Origin: Gammaproteobacteria bacterium
GTDB taxonomy: Bacteria > Pseudomonadota > Gammaproteobacteria > Pseudomonadales > Porticoccaceae
Assembly: GCA_003645535.1 (NCBI GenBank)
Contig: QNFP01000006.1
Span: 1-43,780, forward strand
DNA: 43,780 nucleotides
Direction: 5' to 3'
The notes under the pieces were generated by a model. The model was not told the DNA's origin. It worked only from the letters and a program-made list of their open reading frames with translations, and searched no databases. Position 1 is the first letter of the stretch; each line of letters opens with the position of its first letter. Both the position numbers and the translations under genes were made by a program. Shown here in pieces: positions 25,421 to 33,275 of the stretch.

Positions 25421-25448
25421 ACTGTTAGAAACCAACTGTTAGAAACTA
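25421..25448 (-). repeat. 14-bp tandem duplication at the TonB-receptor stop
   Basis: ACTGTTAGAAACCA (25421-25434) and ACTGTTAGAAACTA (25435-25448) are adjacent and differ by one base. The second contains the receptor stop codon (complement of TTA, 25439-25441), so the end of the gene is duplicated. Confidence 0.7.
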
Positions 25449-27490
25449 TAACTCAACGTTGCCATCAGGTTGCGTTCGGGGGAAGGGTACAGTGCCATGG
25501 CGCCAAAAAACGTAACAAATTCAGTATATTTCTTGTCGGTTATATTATTCAACCTCGCTCTCAAGGTCCAGTTCTGCAGCTGATAACTGGCTATCAGGTT
25601 AGTCACTGTGTAACCACCCAGACTACCGGCACTATTAGATAAATCGAGCGTCTGTGAACCAGTATAGACCCATTCGACCACCAGACCCAACTCACTTAAT
25701 GGCTGGTAATTTACCTGCGCTTTAACCAGTTCCCTCGCCACATTGGGCAGGCGATTATCTTTGTAGGGCCCCTGAGTAAAGCGGGCATCAATATATGTGT
25801 ACAACGCCCTGATCGACCACTGTTCATCGATTTCCCAGTCGACATCCATGGTGCCACCGCGACGGCGTGTATCATCAAAATTGGTATTGGCACCAAAGAA
25901 ACCCAATGCAGGATCAAAGCCGATTTCATCGTGATTATCCTGCTGAAATAGACTAAGCCGGGCAGACAATTGCCGCCACTGTCGTTCACCACCTAACTCC
26001 CATGATTCACCATGTTGCACATCGAGCATATTGACGGTACCAAAAAAATCGATATTTTCATCGACCAGAGGAAAGCGAAACATTTCATCCCAGTTCAAAA
26101 AAACTCGCCAGTTATCAGCCGTCCAGATAGCACCTAACTGGTGAACCGTGCGGCTCTGATCGTAGTCGATATCAAAGGGATCGACGTCGCTATCCAGTTT
26201 AGCGTGGCGAATACCAGCCTGCACGACAAGCTGCTCCGATAGCGAGTAGAACAATTGCGCGTATTCACTAGTCTTGCGGTTTTCATGGGCGCTGCGTGAA
26301 GAACCGAAACCGAAGTCGATATCAAAATCGTAATCAACGTGCTCGACATCAACACCCACTGTCAGGCGCCAACGGTCGAGGGAAAAAATTAAACGTGGAT
26401 CAACGGTTTTTACACGACGGCTTTGTTTGGTTTTTGAGTCGCCAAAACTGGAAGCAGCTTTAATAGTGACATCTTCGTCACGATCACTGTAAGTAGTAAG
26501 AAGCTGCAGCACATCGTTAAAGCGGTGATCAATACCAAACCGGACGGTGCTGGTGTCAATCTTATAATCATTAAAACTCGATCCTGCCTGACGACGATCT
26601 TCATCCACCTGTGCAGCCAGCAAGGCACCGGTCAAACGATAATCGTTGTCGTTCTCCCTTGCCTCAATAAACACAGCCCCAGCGCCATTACCGTTACCTT
26701 CACCTTCACCTTTATCAGAATCAGAGCCAGTGCCAGTGCCAGAGCCAGAGCCAGAGCCACTGCCATAGGCATAACCCAGTTTGCCGTTATAGTTTTTGTA
26801 GTCAGTATTGGTATCATCGCGATAGCCATCGCCCTTTTCATACTCGCCATTGACATGATAAAACCATCCGTTGTCCAGCTGATTGCTGTAGCTGGCCGCG
26901 TAATTTTCATTATCGTAACTGCCAGCACCCGCCAACACATAACCACCTTTAGTAGCACGCCCTTTGGTAATAATGTTAATGACGCCGCCAACCGCCTGAT
27001 CACCATATAAAGCGCCTGCGCCACCCTCAAGAATTTCAACACGCTCGATCTCGCCAATAGTGACCGCCGTTAGATCCTGACTACCCAGATCAGAATTATT
27101 GAGTTTACGGCCATCCACCAGCACCAGCGCATTAGAACTTCCACTGTAACCGCGCAGTCCCAGCTGTGTATCACGGCCATTACCCATGCTGTCGCGCACC
27201 TGCACAGAACCATAATTGCGCAACAATTCGGTCACATTGCGTGCGCCACTGCGGGCAATGGTTTCGCTGTCAATAATACGCACAGTGGCGGCCACCTGTG
27301 CGATGCTGTAAGGGGAGCGCGTGCCGGTTACGACGATCTCTTCACTAATCTCACGTGCTTTATTCGCTGCAATTATCTGGCCAGTATCTGCTTGCTGAAC
27401 TGTAGCTGCCTGTACTGACGCACATGCGAACACGCACACGACGATACAGGCAATTAAGGCCCGATACGGAAGGGAATAGCTGATTAACAT
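25439..27490 (-). CDS. TonB-dependent outer-membrane receptor, BtuB-like
   Basis: A receptor of 683 residues from the preferred start at 27490; a longer frame reaches 27532. A signal sequence (ALIACIVVCVFACASVQA) leads to the TonB box region (EEIVVTGTRSP), the plug (ARNVTELLRNYGSVQVRD, LVLVDGRKLN, VERVEILEGGAGALYGDQAVGGVINIITKG) and a 22-strand barrel ending in aromatic LSYSF. The upstream cobalamin riboswitch makes a corrinoid substrate the best guess. An extracellular loop has a low-complexity insert of alternating Gly with Ser, Thr, Asp or Glu (about 26690-26765), unlike the rest of the barrel. TonB/ExbBD genes are not in the window. Confidence 0.9.
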   Translation of the reverse strand: MLISYSLPYRALIACIVVCVFACASVQAATVQQADTGQIIAANKAREISEEIVVTGTRSPYSIAQVAATVRIIDSETIARSGARNVTELLRNYGSVQVRDSMGNGRDTQLGLRGYSGSSNALVLVDGRKLNNSDLGSQDLTAVTIGEIERVEILEGGAGALYGDQAVGGVINIITKGRATKGGYVLAGAGSYDNENYAASYSNQLDNGWFYHVNGEYEKGDGYRDDTNTDYKNYNGKLGYAYGSGSGSGSGTGTGSDSDKGEGEGNGNGAGAVFIEARENDNDYRLTGALLAAQVDEDRRQAGSSFNDYKIDTSTVRFGIDHRFNDVLQLLTTYSDRDEDVTIKAASSFGDSKTKQSRRVKTVDPRLIFSLDRWRLTVGVDVEHVDYDFDIDFGFGSSRSAHENRKTSEYAQLFYSLSEQLVVQAGIRHAKLDSDVDPFDIDYDQSRTVHQLGAIWTADNWRVFLNWDEMFRFPLVDENIDFFGTVNMLDVQHGESWELGGERQWRQLSARLSLFQQDNHDEIGFDPALGFFGANTNFDDTRRRGGTMDVDWEIDEQWSIRALYTYIDARFTQGPYKDNRLPNVARELVKAQVNYQPLSELGLVVEWVYTGSQTLDLSNSAGSLGGYTVTNLIASYQLQNWTLRARLNNITDKKYTEFVTFFGAMALYPSPERNLMATLSYSF

Positions 27491-27671
27491 GGTTATGCCT
27501 CTGCAAATTAACGATACACAGAAGCCGGTCAAAGAAAATCAGTGGGCATTTTCGACAACGCGGCTTCAACCTGGCACGTTGTCAATACAGACCACTTTTT
27601 AAGGAAGCTCTAATCAACTTACCTTAAGAAATTGCAGCGGCTTGCTCCAACAGTTCACCCGACTATCGGTA

Positions 27672-27868
27672 TACAACGCCGCCATAGCAGGTCTCCTGGC
27701 TCCCGGGTCGTCGAATTCACCTGCCTTCCCAACCCCTAAAAGGTGAGTGGCGTACTAAGTGATTCTCACCGGATACAGTTGCGGGGACAGCTTCAGTTGG
27801 TAGCCGAAATCAGGCTACTTTGAATTCCCTCTGGCCCTTGCGGGACCATGGCAGGCGGCATTGTACGT
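27672..27868 (-). promoter_or_regulatory. Cobalamin riboswitch (B12 element)
   Basis: The minus strand carries the B12 box (GCCAGGAGACCTGC, complement at about 27687-27700), preceded by GACGACCCGGGA. Further 5' lie a GGGAAGGC block, the GCCACT element, and CTGTCCCCGCAACTGTA, in the order of the adenosylcobalamin aptamer. It lies about 180 bases upstream of the receptor start. With vitamin present it should shut off the receptor and DUF6580 genes. No clear terminator is seen between aptamer and gene, which favours control of translation start. Ends are approximate. Confidence 0.92.
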
Positions 27869-27950
27869 TGACACCTTTGACAGCACCAGCAGCCAATCAC
27901 ATCAAGCGCCTGGACAATCAGCCATTGCTTTATTAACACCCAAGATCACG

Positions 27951-28181
27951 AGCCACTGGCTCTATATCACAGGAATATAATCAGTAACTCATTGATTTTT
28001 CGCGATACTCGAATATGATAAGTAGCCAGGGGAAAACTTGAACACAGCAAAGGATGGCCCTATATGTCAGTTCGTTAATTATCCGTAAACTGACAACCTA
28101 TTAATTTTAAAGGCAATAAACTCAATCAGCTTTGCTGCATGTCCTGGGATAGGGTGCCAAAGTGATATAGAGCCAGTGGCT
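27951..28181. repeat. 231-bp element with perfect 20-bp terminal inverted repeats
   Basis: AGCCACTGGCTCTATATCAC at 27951-27970 is the exact reverse complement of 28162-28181. The 191 bases between hold a second perfect inverted repeat, TGTCAGTT (28065-28072) / AACTGACA (28088-28095), and no supported gene. I see no direct duplication of flanking bases. The build resembles a non-autonomous transposable element or a structured RNA. It lies between the B12 riboswitch and the AT-rich genes at 28219. Confidence 0.6.
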
Positions 28182-28218
28182 TTATAATTCACTGTTATAG
28201 CCAAGCAGAGAAAACACA

Positions 28219-28578
28219 ATGAATGATGAAAATTTAGTATTTGGCTTCTGCTGGTATCAACCAGAGCAATGGGAACGATTAAGAGAAATATCTGATGATA
28301 GAGATGACTTAGAAGATACCTACGACGAGTGGAGGACAAATGCTAATTCAGCATTAAGCGAGTTCCAATCTGCAGGTAAAGAAATTAAAAAAGTAAAAAT
28401 CAATTTAGAAGAATTATTGCTGTGGTGTAATGAAAAAGGTGTCTCCGTAAAAGGTAGTTCGCGCGCAGAATACGTTTCTTACCTCATGAAAAAAGATCAA
28501 ATGAAAAGCTATAACAATGCTGTCAATAAGACATTTTTTGCCTGTAAGTCGAGGAGCAAATGGAAATATACACATTAA
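28219..28578 (+). CDS. Conserved hypothetical protein, 119 aa
   Basis: An AT-rich gene for a helical protein with a WYQPEQWERLREISDD opening and later DTYDEWRTNAN and LEELLLWCNEKG. The pattern (WY-PEQW, a YDEW block, a WC dipeptide) recurs in a small bacterial family of unknown function that I recognise only loosely. The last ~20 residues (CKSRSKWKYTH) are basic and overlap the next gene by 19 bases. No signal peptide or membrane segment. The composition differs from the flanking host genes, which suggests transfer together with its neighbour. Confidence 0.6.
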   Translation: MNDENLVFGFCWYQPEQWERLREISDDRDDLEDTYDEWRTNANSALSEFQSAGKEIKKVKINLEELLLWCNEKGVSVKGSSRAEYVSYLMKKDQMKSYNNAVNKTFFACKSRSKWKYTH

Positions 28579-28961
28579 CTATTTCATTTCCGTATGATAA
28601 TGAAGACGAACCTTGGACAAAGGTAATTGAAGTAAAGGAAGATTTCACTCTTCAAAAGTTACACAAATATATCCAAAAGATTGTGGAATTTGATGATGAC
28701 CATTTGTATGAATATTTTATTGGTAAAAATCATAGAAATAAGGCCCAAACAGTTCCGGAAAAAACAAAGCTCAATGAAATATATCCAATGACTGGCTATA
28801 AGCTATATTATTTGTTTGATTTTGGTGATAGCTGGCTCTTTCAAATTAAAAAATCAAGAAAGAAAAAAACAGAAGAACAGCAAAAGAAATATCCAGTACT
28901 TATTGAGTCTACAGGGGTTAATCCGGAGCAGTATCCAGATTGTGAAGAGTGGCAGAGTTAA
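28560..28961 (+). CDS. Plasmid pRiA4b ORF-3-like protein
   Basis: A 133-residue protein with the family layout: an N-terminal strand pair (IYTLTISFPY), the helix LQKLHKYIQKIVEFDDDHLYEYFI, and the core YYLFDFGDSWLFQIK, which corresponds to the family's YDFGDDW-H-I signature. A Lys-rich helix and a short tail (YPDCEEWQS) follow. These proteins occur on plasmids, in mobile elements and beside transposases; no activity is proven. It overlaps the upstream small gene by 19 bases and shares its AT-rich composition, so the pair is probably one acquired unit. Confidence 0.75.
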   Translation: MEIYTLTISFPYDNEDEPWTKVIEVKEDFTLQKLHKYIQKIVEFDDDHLYEYFIGKNHRNKAQTVPEKTKLNEIYPMTGYKLYYLFDFGDSWLFQIKKSRKKKTEEQQKKYPVLIESTGVNPEQYPDCEEWQS

Positions 28962-29004
28962 CAAGCGACTGTGATTAAACACAAGCCCTTCATCTGCATT
29001 TTTT

Positions 29005-29057
29005 AGTTCGAAGCCGGCCAGGACTAGAAAAGTTCGAAGCAGGGTCAGGGCTAGAAA
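29005..29057 (+). repeat. 26/27-bp imperfect tandem duplication
   Basis: Unit 1 (29005-29030) and unit 2 (29031-29057) both begin AGTTCGAAGC and end CTAGAAA. They lie in the 233-base gap between the pRiA4b-like gene and the toxin gene, which otherwise shows only the toxin promoter. Confidence 0.6.
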
Positions 29058-29157
29058 TAAAGCCCCCTAAACTACAACCACAACTAAATCCGCATGAATT
29101 GAATTTGCAAATGCGGGCTCAGATCTACGTCCGCACGAACGTTATACTGCCTGAGCA

Positions 29158-29198
29158 TTGACATACTAAATATGGTATATATTCTCTTTATAGTATGT
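29158..29198 (+). promoter_or_regulatory. Promoter and operator of the RelE/XRE pair
   Basis: TTGACA (29158-29163) is a perfect -35, with TATTCT (29180-29185) 16 bases on as a plausible -10. ACATACTA (29161-29168) and TAGTATGT (29191-29198) form a perfect 8-bp inverted repeat that covers both the -35 and the toxin start codon. The XRE antitoxin is the natural ligand. Transcription would begin within a few bases of the ATG. Confidence 0.65.
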
Positions 29199-29479
29199 GG
29201 TCGATATTTGAACACCGGCGACTGGACAAGCAACTGGCCAAGGCGCCAATGGAAGTCCAGAAGCGCTACGAAAAATGGAAGGATGTCGTAGAGATATCTG
29301 GCCCTGCTGGGCTAAAGCTCGTCAGAGGTTTCCGAGACGAGGCGCTTCGAGGCGAATGGAAGGGCTTTCGTTCTTCCCGACTGAATCAACAGTATCGGGT
29401 GATTTATCAGGCCAAAGGAGATCGACTGAAAGTTTATGTGGTAGAGATCACACCTCATGACGATAGGAGGAAATGCTGA
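29195..29479 (+). CDS. RelE/HigB-family toxin
   Basis: A 94-residue RelE-superfamily protein: EHRRLDKQLAKAPMEVQKRYEKWKDVV, then RGFRDEALRGEWKGFRSSRLNQQYRVIYQ and a final strand KVYVVEITPHDDRR. The basic cluster and YRVIYQ strand fit ribosome-dependent mRNA interferases. Its toxin-first order with an XRE antitoxin is HigBA-like. No Shine-Dalgarno site precedes the ATG, which lies close to the likely transcription start, so the message may be leaderless. The stop overlaps the antitoxin start by one base. Confidence 0.82.
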   Translation: MWSIFEHRRLDKQLAKAPMEVQKRYEKWKDVVEISGPAGLKLVRGFRDEALRGEWKGFRSSRLNQQYRVIYQAKGDRLKVYVVEITPHDDRRKC

Positions 29480-29739
29480 TGAGCGAATTTCGAAAAGCAA
29501 AAGCCCGCGTCCGGATTTCTCCCGGAGAATCGGTTCGCATTATGCGTGAACTGCAAGAATTCAGCCAAAATCAACTGGCAGAAGCAGCTGGTATTCCTCA
29601 ATCCACAATCTCTGCCATTGAACGGGAACGAGTAAATCTCGGGGTGGAGCGTGCCAAGGTGCTGGCCAGAGCGCTCAAGTGCCATCCAGCAGTGCTGGTA
29701 TTTCCAGGCTGGGATACCCACGCTGAATCGGCAGCATAA
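29479..29739 (+). CDS. XRE-family antitoxin (HigA-like)
   Basis: An 86-residue HTH_3 protein. The helix-turn-helix spans about 14-65: SVRIMRELQEFSQNQLAEAAGIPQSTISAIERERVNLGVERAKVLARAL. The start ATG at 29479 overlaps the toxin stop (TGATG) and has AGGAGG at 29465-29470; the ATG at 29473 is too close to that site. It should neutralise the toxin and repress the pair through the inverted repeat around the toxin start. Confidence 0.85.
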   Translation: MSEFRKAKARVRISPGESVRIMRELQEFSQNQLAEAAGIPQSTISAIERERVNLGVERAKVLARALKCHPAVLVFPGWDTHAESAA

Positions 29740-29798
29740 CAAGTCAAGGTTGTCGGACGCTGTGGGCCACAGTTTGAAGCGTTATATTCCAAACAAAA

Positions 29799-31187
29799 TC
29801 AGATAAGCGCTTCCAGCGCCTCAGTAATCTTTCGCACAGCAACGATTTCCATACCCTTTATTTTTTGCCTGGGCACATTGGCCGCTGGCACAATAGCCCG
29901 CTTAAAGCCATGTTTGGCGGCTTCGCGAATACGCTCCTGGCCGTTGGGCACTGGGCGGATTTCACCGGCCAAGCCCACCTCACCAAAGGCCACCATATCA
30001 TCGGGTAATGAGCGATCACGGAAGCTAGACACCACGGCTAGCAGCACCGCTAGGTCAGCACTGGTCTCCAGCACTTTGACACCACCGACAACATTTACAT
30101 AGACATCCTGATCGCCCACCATCACGCCGCCATGTCTGTGCAAGACTGCCAGCAGCATGGCCAGCCGGTTATGTTCCATGCCCACGGTGACCCGGCGTGG
30201 ATTGCCCAGGTGGCTGTCATCGACCAGGGCCTGCAGCTCGACTAACAGCGGTCGAGTACCTTCCCAGACCACCATAACAACACTGCCAGAGGCTACTTCC
30301 TCGCCCCGTTGCAGGAAAATCGATGAGGGATTGGCGACTTCGCGCAAGCCCTGTTCGGTCATGGCAAACACGCCTAGCTCATTGACCGCACCAAAGCGAT
30401 TTTTATTGCTGCGCAGGGTGCGAAAACGGCGGTCGCCGGAGCCTTCGAGCATGAGCGAGCAATCGATCATATGTTCCAGCACTTTTGGCCCCGCAAGCGA
30501 GCCCTCTTTGGTGACATGACCGACCAGCAACAAGACCGTGCCGGTCTGTTTGGCATAGCGAACCAGCAGTGCTGCGCTTTCCCGCACCTGGGAAACACTG
30601 CCCGGTGCCGAGGCGATGTCTTCGCAGTGAACTACCTGAATGGAGTCAACCACAAGAATTTTAGGTCGGGTTTTATCGGCTGCTGCCAAAATAGTTTCGA
30701 CCGAGGTTTCGGCCATAATACTGAGTTTTTCAGTGGGCAACTCAAGGCGTTTGGCGCGCATGGCGATCTGCTGGGGGGACTCCTCGCCGGTGACGTACAA
30801 AGCCGCATGATGGTTAGCCAGGTAACACAGGGTTTGCAGCAACAGGGTACTCTTGCCAGCCCCTGGCTCGCCGCCGATAAGAATGCAGGAACCGGGCACC
30901 AGGCCACCGCCAAGCACCAGATCAAACTCGCCAGTGCCGGTGGCGATACGGGGTAATTCATCCAGATCGATATCAGATAAAAGCCGAATATCGCTATCGG
31001 CGGCACCCGCAAAACCCTTGCGCTTGCTAGCACCCATGCTCGAAGACAAACCACCGCGAGACACAGAGGGCATACGCATTTCGGCCAGTGAATTCCATTC
31101 ACCACATTCGGTGCATTGACCCTGCCACTTGGTGTAATCCGCACCGCACTCACGGCACACAAAAGCGGACGATGATTTTTTTACCAC
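29799..31187 (-). CDS. radA: DNA repair/recombination protein RadA (Sms)
   Basis: About 462 residues from the preferred GTG start at 31187, which has GAGGGT upstream and gives the usual short N-terminus; a frame to 31226 also exists. A C4 zinc finger (CREC ... CTEC, C11/C14/C25/C28) is followed by a RecA-like core with P-loop GGEPGAGKST and the RadA-specific KNRFG motif. A C-terminal Lon-protease-like domain ends the protein. RadA drives branch migration and processing of recombination intermediates. It is divergent from the DnaT-like primosome gene at 31384; the 196-base gap holds both promoters. Confidence 0.95.
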   Translation of the reverse strand: MVKKSSSAFVCRECGADYTKWQGQCTECGEWNSLAEMRMPSVSRGGLSSSMGASKRKGFAGAADSDIRLLSDIDLDELPRIATGTGEFDLVLGGGLVPGSCILIGGEPGAGKSTLLLQTLCYLANHHAALYVTGEESPQQIAMRAKRLELPTEKLSIMAETSVETILAAADKTRPKILVVDSIQVVHCEDIASAPGSVSQVRESAALLVRYAKQTGTVLLLVGHVTKEGSLAGPKVLEHMIDCSLMLEGSGDRRFRTLRSNKNRFGAVNELGVFAMTEQGLREVANPSSIFLQRGEEVASGSVVMVVWEGTRPLLVELQALVDDSHLGNPRRVTVGMEHNRLAMLLAVLHRHGGVMVGDQDVYVNVVGGVKVLETSADLAVLLAVVSSFRDRSLPDDMVAFGEVGLAGEIRPVPNGQERIREAAKHGFKRAIVPAANVPRQKIKGMEIVAVRKITEALEALI

Positions 31188-31383
31188 GGGATACCCTCGG
31201 CTAGAGTGGATAACTGAAGTTAGCAAACTTATCGCAGCGCCGCATCCTACCTCGGTACTCGACAGGTCTCAAACATTCATCACTACCCACTCTATACACC
31301 AGGCCGGCGGAGCAAGTCGCAAATTAAATTTATTCTAAGCTATTCCGCTTAGCAAGCCAGAGTGAATCTGTTAGAGTGACGAG

Positions 31384-32628
31384 ATGTCTTTGATCCCGGA
31401 AAAACCACTACTGTTTTACCCGCAACTCGCTGTTGCCCTGGGCCTGGAAGAGGCGGTAATGGTACAAGTCCTCAAGGATCTTATCGACCACGGGCCTGGC
31501 GAGATAAACAACGGTTTCCTGTGGGTCAATGTCAGCGGCGAAAGGCTATCCGATACGCTGGCATTCTGGACAGAAAGCGATATCCAACGGATCACCCAGC
31601 AATTACATGATCAAGGCATCCTGCTGATCGGCGGTGCGGCTTTCCACCATAATCAGCCCTTTCGTTTTGCTATTAATGAGCGACTGGAAACAACATCAGC
31701 TCAAACCCAAATTCATACACACGAGCAGTCGAATTACTCGCCTGGTCATCAGGATCAACCGGCTAATTGTCAGGATCAACCCTCCAGCCATCAGGGCCAA
31801 CCTCCTGGTCACCAGAGCCATCAAGGCCAGCCCCAACCTGGCAAGCAGTATAAACACTCCAACCCCATTCCAACGGGGTGGCAACCAGACTCAGACCTGC
31901 TAGCACAGCTTAACCAGTACGGGATACCTCAGACTTTTGCCTTTGAGCAGGTGGGTGAATTTGTCACTTACTGGTCGGAACGCAATGAGCCAAAACACAG
32001 TTGGGCATCAAAATATCTGAAACATGTACTGCGACTCTGGCGGGAACAACAAACCCAGCAGGCTATCCAGAGCAAGGAGGTCGCGGTCACCGGCAATTGG
32101 CGCCCATCATCAGAAGCCCTCGAAATCCTTACCGTTCAGGCAGGGATCAACGCGAATTTTGTTGAGGATGCCATTGCCGAATTCATTCTTTACTGGCAGG
32201 AACGGGGTACTACATCTAGCACCTGGAATTCTCGTTTTATCCAGCATGTTAAACGTCAGTGGGCGCGATTTACCAATACGCTAAAATCAGATATTGAACC
32301 TCGCCCCATTAGCGATGACTGGCAGCCGGATCCAGCAGTTTTCGATATTTTGGCAATGGCAAATATTGACCGGGAATTTGCCGATGGAATCGTCGCTGAG
32401 TTTGTCCTTTACTGGCAGGATGACGGCCAGGCCTTAAGTTCGTGGAACACAAAATTTCTGCAGTATGCCAAGCGCCAGTGGGCCTATTTACGCAACGAAT
32501 CTCGTAGTGACTCTTCCGATAACAAGATGAATACCCAGTATGAAACGCAGCAAAGATCTGGTCGACAAAGCGGTACAAGATATCAGGATATCGCCGCAGA
32601 ACTCAGCGACCGCAGCTGGGCAAACTGA
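31384..32628 (+). CDS. DnaT-like primosomal protein with three DnaTH2 repeats
   Basis: A 414-residue protein. Residues 1-105 form a winged-helix-like N-terminal domain (FYPQLAVALGLEEAVMVQVL, then DIQRITQQLHDQGILLI). A Gln/His/Pro-rich linker of repeated HQDQP/HQGQP-type units spans about 120-152. Three copies of the DnaT C-terminal (DnaTH2) domain follow at about 165-221, 238-295 and 312-370, each with W.PS/D, EF..YW and SW..KF..H/YVKRQW. DnaT helps hand single-stranded DNA to the helicase loader during replication restart; E. coli DnaT has one such domain. The next gene, a lambda P-like loader candidate, overlaps it by 89 bases. Confidence 0.85.
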   Translation: MSLIPEKPLLFYPQLAVALGLEEAVMVQVLKDLIDHGPGEINNGFLWVNVSGERLSDTLAFWTESDIQRITQQLHDQGILLIGGAAFHHNQPFRFAINERLETTSAQTQIHTHEQSNYSPGHQDQPANCQDQPSSHQGQPPGHQSHQGQPQPGKQYKHSNPIPTGWQPDSDLLAQLNQYGIPQTFAFEQVGEFVTYWSERNEPKHSWASKYLKHVLRLWREQQTQQAIQSKEVAVTGNWRPSSEALEILTVQAGINANFVEDAIAEFILYWQERGTTSSTWNSRFIQHVKRQWARFTNTLKSDIEPRPISDDWQPDPAVFDILAMANIDREFADGIVAEFVLYWQDDGQALSSWNTKFLQYAKRQWAYLRNESRSDSSDNKMNTQYETQQRSGRQSGTRYQDIAAELSDRSWAN

Positions 32629-33193
32629 TACTCCGGCAGTAGTTGACGCCATCAATCAGGTCTTCGCCCTGTTTCGCATAAATTTTCACAACCAGTTCTA
32701 CGCCGCTTTCAACGATGTCCAACTACTCAAACAGGCAAAACGGCTTTGGCTGGAGTCCTTGCGCCAATATCCTGTCGAATGCCTGTTAAAAGCTGCGCGT
32801 CAGATCATCGAGCAATCTGAATACCTGCCAACACTGCACAAAATGATTGAAGCCTGTGATCAGCAGAGCGACGAAACGGGCTTACCCACGGTACGCGACG
32901 CCTACCTGGAGGCCTGTCTGGCATCCCACCCCAAGGCACAATACCCGTGGTCCCACCCGGCGGTCTATCACGCTGGTGCTCGAACTGGCTGGTATGATCT
33001 GGAGAACCAGGCAGAGTATGTATCGTGGCCAAACTTTAAGCGCAACTACGAAGAATATAAGCGCAAAGCCCTGCAGGGGGAGTCTCTGCAAATAGAGTCA
33101 ACGATTGACCTCCCTGAACCAGAAAAAAGTACTCTGAGCAAAACTGAACGGCAGCAACAACTTCAAACACTGCGCAAAAAACTCAACCTGTAG
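32540..33193 (+). CDS. Lambda P-like replication protein (putative helicase loader)
   Basis: A 217-residue protein whose central part (AINQVFALFRINFHNQFYAAF, then QLLKQAKRLWLESLRQYPVECLLKAARQIIEQSEYLPTLHKMIEAC) matches the phage lambda replication protein P family. P recruits and loads the host DnaB helicase. The charged N- and C-termini are variable. It starts inside the DnaT-like gene (89-base overlap, different frame); no later ATG could replace this start. No phage structural genes are near and both neighbours are housekeeping. Domestication as a chromosomal DnaB loader is therefore more likely than a prophage remnant. I see no dnaC in the window. Confidence 0.82.
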   Translation: MKRSKDLVDKAVQDIRISPQNSATAAGQTDTPAVVDAINQVFALFRINFHNQFYAAFNDVQLLKQAKRLWLESLRQYPVECLLKAARQIIEQSEYLPTLHKMIEACDQQSDETGLPTVRDAYLEACLASHPKAQYPWSHPAVYHAGARTGWYDLENQAEYVSWPNFKRNYEEYKRKALQGESLQIESTIDLPEPEKSTLSKTERQQQLQTLRKKLNL

Positions 33194-33216
33194 TCACCCA
33201 GGACCGCACTATTACT

Positions 33217-33275
33217 GGTACACAATAGTCGGCATACAATAGTTCGGCATATAACCGTTCGGTACACGATAATTC
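33217..33275 (+). repeat. Four 14-15 bp tandem units after the lambda P-like gene
   Basis: GGTACACAATAGTC, GGCATACAATAGTTC, GGCATATAACCGTTC and GGTACACGATAATTC run without gaps, starting 24 bases after the stop. The remainder of the gap 33194-33514 shows only the ribosome-binding site (AGGAG) of the next gene and AT-rich sequence before it. Confidence 0.7.

Noticed and set aside
31384-33193. Prophage remnant
   Set aside because: Apart from the lambda P-like protein there are no phage structural, lysis or integrase genes, and both neighbours are core genes.
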